NCBI GenBank assembly: GCA_024409235.1
Contig: JAKSUA010000022.1
Coordinates: 1 to 41,514 of the forward strand
Length of the DNA stretch: 41,514 nt
Reading direction: 5' to 3'
Origin: Bacteroidales bacterium
Lineage (GTDB): Bacteria; Bacteroidota; Bacteroidia; Bacteroidales; UBA1715
Below, in pieces: positions 1 to 8,079 of this stretch. A model generated the notes under the pieces. The model worked only from the letters and a program-made list of their open reading frames with translations. It did no database searches and was not told the DNA's origin. Within the stretch, counting starts at the first letter, position 1; every line of letters starts with the position of its first letter. Made by a program: the position numbers and the translations under genes.

Positions 1-18
1 TCTTTTAATTCCATTTTA

Positions 19-44
19 CGTTACTTTTTTTGTAACGCTTTTTT
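19..44 (+). terminator. Rho-independent terminator
   Basis: CGTTAC and GTAACG form a 6-bp stem around a seven-T loop, followed by a run of six T. It probably ends a plus-strand gene lying left of the window. Confidence 0.5.
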
Positions 45-66
45 AGGACGGGATAATTTCACATTT

Positions 67-99
67 AAAAAAGCCACTCTTTGCAGGGTGGCATTTTTT
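67..99. terminator. Bidirectional terminator hairpin
   Basis: GCCACTC and GGGTGGC pair (one G-U) around the loop TTTGCA. An A run precedes the stem and a T run follows it, so the hairpin can work on either strand. It lies in the gene-free first 190 bases. Confidence 0.6.
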
Positions 100-193
100 G
101 TATATTCTCATTCAAAACTGTACCAGATTCGCATTGAAAAGTGTACCACTTTTTGCAGATATTACGGAACTGCGTCTATGGATTTGTAGGCAA

Positions 194-535
194 TTATTGA
201 ATAATTTCCCAATGACCGTTTTTGTCAGAACCGACACGTCGTATTTTGTCTAATCTGACCAAAGTTGCCAAGGCTCTTGTGACTGTAGCTCGAGATTTTC
301 CTATTTGCACTGCAATTTGTTCTTTTGACAATTTAGGCGATTTTGATATTGTCTCTAATACAAGTTTTACAGTATCATTTACAGTATCATTTACAGGCTC
401 ATTTACAGGCTCATTTACAGGTTCATTTACAGGCTCATTTTTCTCCTCATTCTCTATCTCAAACGCAAATGGTATTGTTACACGCAAGACGTTCACTTTG
501 AAATACTTTGTTTTATTTTGGGTAAAATTAGACAT
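194..535 (-). pseudogene. Winged-helix fragment, probable C-terminal remnant of an AlbA_2/Schlafen-type ATP-binding regulator
   Basis: The 113-residue ORF starts with a short segment (residues about 1-28, including VLRVTIPFAFE) that resembles the junction before the C-terminal winged helix of AlbA_2 or Schlafen-like regulators. A low-complexity linker of NEPV x4 and NDTV x2 follows. The end is a winged helix-turn-helix (SKEQIAVQIGKSRATVTRALATL, then a wing ending in GHWEIIQ). The large N-terminal ATP-binding part of such proteins is absent and no ORF upstream supplies it, so I read this as a 5'-deleted remnant. A stand-alone small DNA-binding protein cannot be excluded. The family assignment is from memory of similar linkers and is moderately sure. 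Confidence 0.55.
369..440. repeat. Six tandem 12-bp repeats within the wHTH ORF
   Basis: The unit ACAGGCTCATTT and its variants (TA or GT replacing GC) occur six times without gaps. On the minus strand they encode NEPV four times and NDTV twice. Because the unit is four codons long, changes in copy number would alter linker length without shifting the frame. Confidence 0.95.
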
Positions 536-703
536 TTTTACGGAACTGCGTTTATGGCACGCTAAATAAGTTCACAAAAAGGTTCACATAAGAGTTCTCA
601 AAAGATAATTGATTGCACTCGACAGAATTCGTTTGTCGCCACCGATATGCTTTTTCATACGGGCAGTAGAAAATAAGGGAATAGGGGATATATAGAATTC
701 CTC

Positions 704-721
704 AAAAAAGGTTGCCTTTTT
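704..721 (-). terminator. Terminator of the defence operon
   Basis: On the minus strand AAAAAGG and CCTTTTT pair around CAA, and the T run extends one base further. It lies 60 bases beyond the stop of the last gene of the 11-gene operon. The rest of 558-780 shows nothing recognisable. Confidence 0.6.
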
Positions 722-780
722 CTGTTTGTTGTGAGAATCTTGTTTGGGATTTCTGAATTGTCGCTTAAAAGAAACTGTTC

Positions 781-1356
781 TTAATCCAACGATTCAGGCT
801 CGTCATCATCACCAATCCCCTCGGAAGAAGCATCAAATGCCAAAAAGACTTCCAAAAAAGCTGATTCACGAAAGAAATAATTGGGGTCGTCAATTAGTTT
901 GTCTTCCATAAAGTGGAAACCCCAATTGGCGTATTCCTCCATCGTCTGCATAAGCATATCGACGGCTTTGCGAGATGTTATTTCTCCTTTTTCCAATGCG
1001 ATGAAATCAATGTCGGTGCGAGCGACAAGAGCAGTGAAAATGTACTCACGTAGTTTTGGATATGCTTTTCGGTTTTTCACCGAATCCAAGTTGCCCCAAT
1101 ATTGAATTGGCTGACCGAATGTCTTGCGTTTTTGAGTATCTGCAACGAGCGGTCGTTTTTGATTGGAATACAATCCCATAAAGAATGCTACAATAAATAT
1201 TTCATATCCTCCGCCAAAAACTTTTCCTCTGTCTTCACGCAAAGAGGTTGCTCCACGTCCATAATCACAAAAGTTTTTGATGATGCTGTCTTCGTATCTT
1301 TTTTCCCACTGTGGATTTCGTGTTGCCCACAAATCATATATTTTTTCTGCTGCCAT
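781..1356 (-). CDS. Unrecognised 191-aa protein, last gene of the defence operon
   Basis: I do not recognise this family. The protein is soluble, with no signal peptide or membrane segment. It has a mixed N-terminal part (IYDLWATRNPQWEKRYEDS), a glycine-rich FGGGYE turn near residue 48, and an acidic tail (GIGDDDEPESLD). It follows the SMC-like ATPase with a 6-base gap, so the two are almost certainly co-translated and may form one complex. It is longer than DndE (usually about 110-130 residues) and I see no resemblance to DndE, although it sits where a small partner of a DndD-type ATPase would be expected. The start is the only good ATG close to the upstream stop. Confidence 0.85.
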   Translation of the reverse strand: MAAEKIYDLWATRNPQWEKRYEDSIIKNFCDYGRGATSLREDRGKVFGGGYEIFIVAFFMGLYSNQKRPLVADTQKRKTFGQPIQYWGNLDSVKNRKAYPKLREYIFTALVARTDIDFIALEKGEITSRKAVDMLMQTMEEYANWGFHFMEDKLIDDPNYFFRESAFLEVFLAFDASSEGIGDDDEPESLD

Positions 1357-1362
1357 AATTCG

Positions 1363-3534
1363 TTATCTTACTTGTTTTACAATTGTTTGAATTGTTGACA
1401 AATCCTTGTCGTTAAACGGTTCCACTTTCTCAATTCGATAAACTGAGCAAGACAATTTGTTGATTGTATCGTAATCCAATTTTTTCTGTCCTGTTACTTT
1501 ATCAATATTGAGTAAATCTTTCGTAACTATAATACATTGTTTATCAATGGTGTCTATCACATTGTAGAACGTATCTTCCTTGAATCCTCCGAAAGACGAT
1601 GTTGGTGCATCAAAAATCAACGGATAATCTTTTTCACGCTTTAAGGTTGTGATTTGAGAAATGGCAAACAAAACAGACATATACATTGTTGTTTTCAATG
1701 CGCCATTAGGATTTTCAATTATAGCATTGTTTTCGCTATAGAGTTCGATGCGTGCAGAATTATTGATTGTCTTTCTGATGCGGATTATTCCATAAAAATC
1801 ATTCTTGTTCAGTTTTTGTAAATACTTGTTTGACTCTGTTTCAAGCATTTGCAGAAAGTTGTTGATGTTTTGTTCTTTTGCATTAGAAAATGCCTTTGTT
1901 ATTTTTTCAAATGCTGTATGAACTCGTTGATATACTTGTGTCATTGAACTTGTCGGCTCAAGTTGAGACAGTTTTTCTTGTACTTCTGCCCGTGCATGCT
2001 CTTTTGACTGTAAGTTGGTTTCCAATTCCGCAACACGTATTTCCGCACGACTTTTAGCATCAAAGAAACCTCTCAAATCCGAGATACTTTTATCAAGCAA
2101 ATCCGCACTCAACCCCGATTGCATTAGCAAATCGTTTTGTTCTGTTTCCAAGTCTTGTAATTGTTTGTCCACCTCGTTTAATTCCGCCTTTCTTTGGGAA
2201 ATAAATTCCAATCGGTCTGAAATAGTCGTTGCAATTTTTGAAATTTCTTGTTCTGTTTCGCCACTTAATTTGATTTGACGAGAGTGTAATTCGTTGATAA
2301 ATGAATTAGGAAACAATGGAGTTTCATTATCTATGTTTTTTGATTGTTTATTTGCTTCTGCCGTTATATGTGCAAGATACTCATTCAACTTTGTCCGCAT
2401 AAACTCGTATGCCTCAGACCCCTTAGGAGCAGGACGACCACAGACTTTGCAGATTTCATCGTCAATCATTTCTTTCATAGTCGCCTCATCGGGCAAATTC
2501 CATGGCAAAGGAACGGCATCGTTGGCAAGTTTCTGTATTTTCGAGATTGCCTCACGTTCTCCCTCCTCTTTTGCACGACGTTCTGTTTCTTGTTTTTCTA
2601 ATCTCCGTTTTTCAAGGCTTAAAGAAGATACTTTAGTAGAAAACTCCTTTATTATTGCTGGGAAAGGACGTAAAATCCAATATTCATCCAATAAACTCGT
2701 GCTATAATCACAACTTGATAAAGACGATAGTCTTGCTCGTTTGTCTTTCAATGCTTTTATACGTTCTTTTAAATCTTGATAATGTTCCGAGGTTTCTTGG
2801 TTTTTCTCTAACAATTCCAATTTCGATGAAAATTCCGAGATAGAGATTTTCTTTTGGTTGAGCTCGTTTTTTATATCTTGTATTGCTGTTACAATACTAA
2901 GCAATTGAGAATTAAGTTCTTTTGCCTGATTTGACACTTTTTTATCATTCTGCAGTTCTTTATTTGCTGCATTAGCAGATTTTTGCTCAAAATTAGCAGT
3001 CATCTCAACTAATTCGTCAAACTGTCTAATACCAGAAAATGTATCAACCAAAGTTTTTAACGCCGTTTCGTTATCAAAAACATTCAGTTCATTTTCTCCT
3101 TTGAACAAACAATATTGTCGAATTACAGGCTCGAAACACATATTCAACAATCTATCTCCAGAAATAGATTGTCGTTCTGAACCTTCAATAAAATATCCTA
3201 CAAATTTATAATCTCTTGTGCGGATTTCTGTTTCAGATGTTCTTTCAAAAATGAAACTTTTTTCTATTTCCTTTTCTCCTTCATGTTCAAAAGTTATACC
3301 CACAGAAACCACATCACGTTCTCCTATTTCTAACTCAGATTTTCGTTTTTCTGAGATATGAGATTCTTTGCGATTTTCTCCTGTTGTATCAAACAACCAT
3401 TCCAATGCCTCGAACAAAGTTGTTTTACCATCACCATTATCACCGATTATCAAGGTCAAACGGTCAGATAACGAAAGTTGGTTATTCCCATAATAACTAC
3501 GAAAGTTATTAATTCTTATATTCTTGATAATCAT
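1363..3534 (-). CDS. SMC/RecF-type ATPase, DndD-like, with a CxxC hook
   Basis: The 723-residue protein has the plan of RecF/SbcC/DndD ATPases. It opens with IRINNFRSYYGNNQL and a Walker A motif GDNGDGKTT near residues 31-39. Two long charged coiled-coil arms surround a zinc-hook-like CKVCGRPAP near residue 360. The C-terminal head has Walker B LIFDAPTSSFG near residue 642. DndD, of similar length, is the ATPase partner of DndC in DNA phosphorothioation, and the PP-loop gene in this operon supports that comparison. Its ATG overlaps the stop of the upstream 77-aa gene (ATGA), so translation is coupled. The fold is certain. Specific identity as DndD, rather than another defence ABC ATPase, is inference. 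Confidence 0.9.
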   Translation of the reverse strand: MIIKNIRINNFRSYYGNNQLSLSDRLTLIIGDNGDGKTTLFEALEWLFDTTGENRKESHISEKRKSELEIGERDVVSVGITFEHEGEKEIEKSFIFERTSETEIRTRDYKFVGYFIEGSERQSISGDRLLNMCFEPVIRQYCLFKGENELNVFDNETALKTLVDTFSGIRQFDELVEMTANFEQKSANAANKELQNDKKVSNQAKELNSQLLSIVTAIQDIKNELNQKKISISEFSSKLELLEKNQETSEHYQDLKERIKALKDKRARLSSLSSCDYSTSLLDEYWILRPFPAIIKEFSTKVSSLSLEKRRLEKQETERRAKEEGEREAISKIQKLANDAVPLPWNLPDEATMKEMIDDEICKVCGRPAPKGSEAYEFMRTKLNEYLAHITAEANKQSKNIDNETPLFPNSFINELHSRQIKLSGETEQEISKIATTISDRLEFISQRKAELNEVDKQLQDLETEQNDLLMQSGLSADLLDKSISDLRGFFDAKSRAEIRVAELETNLQSKEHARAEVQEKLSQLEPTSSMTQVYQRVHTAFEKITKAFSNAKEQNINNFLQMLETESNKYLQKLNKNDFYGIIRIRKTINNSARIELYSENNAIIENPNGALKTTMYMSVLFAISQITTLKREKDYPLIFDAPTSSFGGFKEDTFYNVIDTIDKQCIIVTKDLLNIDKVTGQKKLDYDTINKLSCSVYRIEKVEPFNDKDLSTIQTIVKQVR

Positions 3535-3764
3535 ATATTTGATTTTAGAAAGTTACTAACTTCAATGTAGATTTCTTTTTCTGTTGCATTTTGCTCACAT
3601 CTGTTAATTATCTGAGCAATAGCTTGAATTACAGCAACATCAGAATCCAATGCGTCTGATATTGAATTGTAATCATCAGGATTATACCCATAAAAATTTA
3701 TCAGCTGTTCATCTGCAATCACAGCCTGTAAAATCTTGTCTCCATTTGTTTGATACGCATTCAT
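3531..3764 (-). CDS. Small acidic helical protein (77 aa) of the defence operon
   Basis: This is a short protein of mostly helical character (DSDVAVIQAIAQIINRCEQN in its second half) with no motif I can assign. It lies between the helicase gene (9-base gap upstream) and the SMC-like ATPase gene (4-base ATGA overlap downstream). Small proteins in this position of DNA-modification clusters are often annotated only as system-associated small proteins; I recall this but cannot verify it here. The overlap with the ATPase start suggests an obligate partner of that ATPase, comparable to the middle components of three-component ABC systems. That role is inference. Confidence 0.8.
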   Translation of the reverse strand: MNAYQTNGDKILQAVIADEQLINFYGYNPDDYNSISDALDSDVAVIQAIAQIINRCEQNATEKEIYIEVSNFLKSNI

Positions 3765-3773
3765 ACTACACTA

Positions 3774-6044
3774 CTAATTAAATATGGATAGATTATAATG
3801 ATTCAATACTTTTTGTAATTCATTGTCCGTGTCATTCAGATTTTCAGATAGTAAAGCAAAATCTCGGACACGTCTCAATTCACTTTCAACAAGACTTTTT
3901 TCCAAAGAATAACATTCCTCGTCAAATACATTGTCTGGAATAACAACCAAATCGTGAATGACAGCATATTTTTTATCTTTATGTGTTCGTAAAACACGAC
4001 CACGACGTTGTATGAATTGGCGTGGGTTTCCTGTGCTTGCACAGAAAATAGCCAATTCGCTTCTCGGCACATCTACACCTTCATCCAAACACTTCATCGA
4101 AGTAAGAACGTCAATACTGCCATTTGCAAAGCCTTTAAGCATAGCATCACGGTCGGTTGATTCGGATGTGAACTGACGGACGATGATATGGGAATCCATA
4201 TCACGAACAATGCGAGTGAAATCGTCAATCAGATGTTCGGTTTCAGGGTCAGATGCGAGGGTATCTGATTGGTCAAAAATATCTGCATCAAAGTTGTCTG
4301 GTTTGTTGCCTTCAGGAACGTAGACCAAAGTATATTTCAAACTTCCTTTTTCTTTCATTTGTTGTTGAACAATTTTTTGAAATGCAGATAGTTTGTTAAC
4401 TGCTTTGTGAATGATGCGTTTGCGTATCAATAAAAGCATCTTCAAGCGTTCTTGATTTTTAGCATCGTCAAATCCTGTTATCTTGACAATCTGCTTTGTT
4501 AGGGCAACATAATCAGCCATTTCATTTTCGGTCAAACGAACAATATGTGGATAGTAGTAATATCGGCACAAAGCACCATTTTTAATTGCTTCTGCCATTG
4601 AGTACTCGAATGTGTAATTGTCTGCACAACCAAAGAAGTCCATTAACTTGCGGTTACCTGTATCGTCGAATTGCCTTTCAGGTGTTGCCGAGAGTCCGAT
4701 ACGGCGCTGATATTTTATATCTGCCAACCGTTGAACCATCAAACCTCCACTCATATTGTGGGCTTCATCCGCAATAAGCAAAAGTTTGTTTTTGGGGAAT
4801 TGGTTTAATTCTACAAAAACATTGGAACGGACAAATGATGCGTAAGTTGATATAATTATGTAAGACAAATTATCGTTGGTGTTAGTCATTTCTAACAAAC
4901 GAAGATTGGCAACTGCTGATTTCCATTTGTTATATTTTGAGCAAACCTTTATAATGGTGCTAAAATTGAATTTCTTACATTCTTTTTCCCATTGTTCAAC
5001 AAGTGTAATAGTTGGGACAAGTATAATGGCTTTGTAGTAACCTAACTTATTGTATATTTCAAGCAGACAATTTAGCGAGGTTATGGTTTTTCCTGTACCT
5101 GTTGCCATAGCAAACAAACCTTTCTGCTTGTTATTCTTCCAATTCTCAAATGCTTGTTTCTGATATTCACGAGGTCCAGATTCGTATGGGAAACGAGGTT
5201 TCCCAAAGTCAATGGGTTCAACTATTTCGCCTTGTTTTTTGATTCTTTCAATCTCGATTTCGACCTTGTTTTTTGCTTTATCCAACGCCTTAATCACAGA
5301 TTTTGGCAATGACTTATTAGCAATATCCTGCTGGATAAATTTGTACTCATCTTCAAGCAAATCTTTCAGTTCCTTATTTTTGAACGATTCGGCAATATGT
5401 GTTCTCACTTTGTCAGCAGGAACAAAAACGACATTCTCGTCTTTGCCTGTGAACACCAAGTCAAACTCATTTTTGATTTCATTGATTGTTGCAACAGAGG
5501 TATTTCCGTCCCAATCACAGGAAACGGTAAAACTCTCAATATTGTCAATCAATGCCGAACGAGAGAAATTGCAAGAACCATCAAAACCAACTTTGTTCAT
5601 ACCATCGCTGAACACACCAGTTTTTGTGTGCGAAATGCCGATACCGTCTTTGGGGGCAATGATTTTTATATCAAGCCGATTGTTGCGAATGAGCCACGTA
5701 AGGCACTCGAAAAAATGTATATCCCGTTCTGATAACGTGTTTTTTAGCTTTTCAATGTCATTAATATCAAAGAATGGAATAGGAGTATCGAGTTCTCCAT
5801 TTGCGATTGCGTTTCTATCCTGCTCAGTTAGAATGTCATTGACAATCAGTCTCATTTGTCCTCCATTGTAGAGGAATGATGCAAATCCATCCGCCAACAC
5901 ATTAATAGCGGAAGAAGAAAAAAATCCCAACATCAAATCAAACCGTGTTGAATTGCACAAGCAATCAGAGAAGAAGCCTATTGGCTCCCACTCTGTCCGC
6001 GACTTGTAGCGGCGGTGCGATGGGTATGGGAGGGATTTGAGCAT
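3774..6044 (-). CDS. PLD-nuclease/superfamily 2 helicase fusion, restriction-type effector
   Basis: The 756-residue protein starts with a phospholipase-D-like nuclease domain. HTKTG near residue 128 and GSCNFSRSA near residue 145 together form the HxK...GSxN pattern. A superfamily 2 helicase core follows: Walker A ATGTGKT near 315, DEAH near 427, GLSATPER near 450, and motif VI QRRGRVLR near the end. This layout matches the protein named DNA phosphorothioation system restriction enzyme that co-occurs with dnd genes (recalled, not searched), so it is the likely DNA-cleaving or translocating arm of the system. It begins 6 bases after the preceding stop. The helicase is certain, the PLD domain very likely, and the link to phosphorothioation is inference. 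Confidence 0.9.
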   Translation of the reverse strand: MLKSLPYPSHRRYKSRTEWEPIGFFSDCLCNSTRFDLMLGFFSSSAINVLADGFASFLYNGGQMRLIVNDILTEQDRNAIANGELDTPIPFFDINDIEKLKNTLSERDIHFFECLTWLIRNNRLDIKIIAPKDGIGISHTKTGVFSDGMNKVGFDGSCNFSRSALIDNIESFTVSCDWDGNTSVATINEIKNEFDLVFTGKDENVVFVPADKVRTHIAESFKNKELKDLLEDEYKFIQQDIANKSLPKSVIKALDKAKNKVEIEIERIKKQGEIVEPIDFGKPRFPYESGPREYQKQAFENWKNNKQKGLFAMATGTGKTITSLNCLLEIYNKLGYYKAIILVPTITLVEQWEKECKKFNFSTIIKVCSKYNKWKSAVANLRLLEMTNTNDNLSYIIISTYASFVRSNVFVELNQFPKNKLLLIADEAHNMSGGLMVQRLADIKYQRRIGLSATPERQFDDTGNRKLMDFFGCADNYTFEYSMAEAIKNGALCRYYYYPHIVRLTENEMADYVALTKQIVKITGFDDAKNQERLKMLLLIRKRIIHKAVNKLSAFQKIVQQQMKEKGSLKYTLVYVPEGNKPDNFDADIFDQSDTLASDPETEHLIDDFTRIVRDMDSHIIVRQFTSESTDRDAMLKGFANGSIDVLTSMKCLDEGVDVPRSELAIFCASTGNPRQFIQRRGRVLRTHKDKKYAVIHDLVVIPDNVFDEECYSLEKSLVESELRRVRDFALLSENLNDTDNELQKVLNHYNLSIFN

Positions 6045-6050
6045 AGTATA

Positions 6051-6938
6051 TTATTTAAATAAAGATGGAATAAGCATATTGGGTGTGATATTAGAAGACT
6101 TATTATTCCAATACCCGTTAATAATCCCATAATAATCCTTCCATAATTTGTTTTGAGACTCAACAATTTTATTATGGAAAAAAACATTTTTTCGAAAGGT
6201 ATCATATTTAGGTTTCTCAAAAAAATTGCTAATAATAAAATCTAATCCCAGATATTCGTCCATTGGAGGAAAGGGAATTCTTGGAGCAATCATATATAAT
6301 GGTACGTAAGACTTTTTGTTGCGTGTTACTGCGTTTTGAATAATCTCACTACTTTTAGTAACATGAGTTAGAAATACTTCATCAATTTTATCCTTGGTTT
6401 TGCGGTCCTCTAACAATGCTTTAATATCTTCAATTAAAGCGTTTGTGCAACTTTTATCGTCAAAAAAATCTTGATGCATATTTAATTCCCTATAAACCTC
6501 ACGAAGATTAGATCCTCCATAATGCAAATGAAATAGAGGGTGATATACTTTGGGTTCTTTTAAGAAAGGATATTTGGTTTTGGGTTCATAATCCAAATGC
6601 CAACCACTCAAATATTCAATACCTTTGTCATCTTTACCTGAAAACTGAATACTAAATACAAATTGTGAATAACTTTGAATTTCAAATTTAACATTTTTAT
6701 CGGCTTTTTCTTCTATCTCTTTTTTTACTTCATTCTCGAACTTATCTTCACCACATTTAATATCAAAAATTAATGTAACAAATACGTCATTAATATTGGA
6801 CGGCAAATTGTTTGTCTTGGGCACCATGAAAGACAAACGTCCATTATTGAACATATCCGACGCATCCTTGATGTCCGTTATAATGCCGCATCGATAAAGA
6901 TTAGAAACAACTAAGTTTTTATCTCTTTCCGTTATCAT
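6051..6938 (-). CDS. Unrecognised 295-aa protein following the receiver-domain gene
   Basis: I do not recognise the family. It begins MITERDKNLVVSNLYRCGI and has a central region rich in aromatic residues and histidine (GWHLDYEP near 127, then YHPLFHLHYGG near 148). An IAPRIPFPPMDEYLGLDFII segment lies near residue 217. There is no signal peptide or transmembrane segment. The start codon shares one base with the stop of the receiver-domain gene (TAATG), which implies coupled translation. By position it would be the output protein or a specificity partner of the kinase and receiver pair. The conserved-looking His/Tyr cluster suggests an enzymatic or binding site, but I cannot name an activity. 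Confidence 0.85.
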   Translation of the reverse strand: MITERDKNLVVSNLYRCGIITDIKDASDMFNNGRLSFMVPKTNNLPSNINDVFVTLIFDIKCGEDKFENEVKKEIEEKADKNVKFEIQSYSQFVFSIQFSGKDDKGIEYLSGWHLDYEPKTKYPFLKEPKVYHPLFHLHYGGSNLREVYRELNMHQDFFDDKSCTNALIEDIKALLEDRKTKDKIDEVFLTHVTKSSEIIQNAVTRNKKSYVPLYMIAPRIPFPPMDEYLGLDFIISNFFEKPKYDTFRKNVFFHNKIVESQNKLWKDYYGIINGYWNNKSSNITPNMLIPSLFK

Positions 6939-8074
6939 TATTTAGTTGCTTTTAGAAGGTTTTTATAATAGCCCAATCTTTCTTGTTCAAAATCAGCCAC
7001 ATCCAATGACTCGTTAATTGCTGACTCTATGGATACATATTTTGAATCTTGCCAAGGATATAAACCATCTTGTCCTGGAAGCATCAATCCATTTTCGATG
7101 GCTAACGGTTCATTTGAAAAATCACATAAAGTCCAATAAGTATCGTCATTCGAGAATTTAGATTTTGCTGTTGCAACCTCCAAATGGATTCCTAATTTTT
7201 GCGAGATTATTTTAACTCTTTCTGATGCGGACAAAAAATGCAAATACGAATCTCCCTGCATCCTTTCAGACCACCATAGTTCAACCATAGGCATCCACCA
7301 ACGCGGCCAACCATCACAGAAAATACCCTGATATTCAGCACCGAACTCTTTTAAATCAGCCAATACAGCGTTCCAATTATCTTTTGATTCTCTCTTGTCA
7401 ATACCTAATCGCACCGCAAGGATTTCTTCATCTACAAGAATACCTTGCTTGATGATTAATTCGTTCAAGATAAATGAGGCTTTTGAATGTGCAGTACGAT
7501 CTTTTCGTCTTTTCAACTCATCCAAAAATCTACCATCTATTTTGTCCAAATTCTCCTCGTCAAGCCCCAAACAATCAAACACATTCGATTTCAATCCTAG
7601 TTGCTTGTACCCCTTTACTAATGAAATCAATTGCTTTTGGTATATCGGAATCTTACTTTCAAATTCTTTATAAGATACTGAACTCGACTTATAAATTTTA
7701 AAATCAAAAATTTCCTCACTAAGACCATACAGATTGGAACCCACATTCTCATTCGCGGAATAAAGGATAATAGGCATACTGAAGTCTGTTCCTTTCCCAA
7801 TCGACTCATTTTCTTTTACACGAATCTCCATAGCCAAAGAACTACCCAAGTATTCAACAGGGGAATCATCATTGGGAGATTGTTCGTCTAACTGTTGGTC
7901 AACGATGAGACCATCATACCCTTTTAAGAGTTCGAAAACACCTCTGAGTGATCGAGGAGGATTGACATCGTCAATATCCAATTTACCCTCAATAGGGAAA
8001 TTGGATATCGATTGACGTCTACCGCTGTTATCATCTACAAACAAGTATTTAATTGTTTTTATTTCTTTTCCCAT
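6938..8074 (-). CDS. Receiver-domain (response-regulator-like) protein with a novel C-terminal domain
   Basis: The N-terminal 120-150 residues read as a receiver domain. The acidic pair is D14/D15 (FVDDN), the phospho-acceptor candidate is D59 (GLIVDQQL), a Ser-Ala pair lies in ILYSA, and a lysine follows in IYKSS. The remaining 220 or so residues are not a standard DNA-binding output. They include RRKDRTAHSKASFILNELI and a tryptophan-rich stretch (DGWPRWWMPMVELWW), and I do not recognise the domain. The gene lies 5 bases after the GHKL kinase gene, as expected for a cognate pair. Phosphotransfer is inferred from the intact residues. Confidence 0.85.
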   Translation of the reverse strand: MGKEIKTIKYLFVDDNSGRRQSISNFPIEGKLDIDDVNPPRSLRGVFELLKGYDGLIVDQQLDEQSPNDDSPVEYLGSSLAMEIRVKENESIGKGTDFSMPIILYSANENVGSNLYGLSEEIFDFKIYKSSSVSYKEFESKIPIYQKQLISLVKGYKQLGLKSNVFDCLGLDEENLDKIDGRFLDELKRRKDRTAHSKASFILNELIIKQGILVDEEILAVRLGIDKRESKDNWNAVLADLKEFGAEYQGIFCDGWPRWWMPMVELWWSERMQGDSYLHFLSASERVKIISQKLGIHLEVATAKSKFSNDDTYWTLCDFSNEPLAIENGLMLPGQDGLYPWQDSKYVSIESAINESLDVADFEQERLGYYKNLLKATK

Positions 8075-8079
8075 AATGT

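Larger units (their letters stand above)
164..557. repeat. Pair of 18-bp direct repeats flanking the truncated wHTH ORF
   Basis: ACGGAACTGCGTCTATGG at 164-181 recurs at 540-557 with one mismatch. The two copies sit just outside the stop codon (194) and the start codon (535) of the ORF between them. This could be a local duplication or the scar of an insertion. Confidence 0.5.

Noticed and set aside
781..1356. DndE as the identity of the 191-aa protein
   Set aside because: It is longer than DndE and shows none of the sequence I associate with DndE; only its position next to a DndD-like gene suggested it.
5212..5871. 219-codon plus-strand ORF inside the PLD-helicase gene
   Set aside because: It is serine- and phenylalanine-rich, typical of a shadow frame opposite a real gene.
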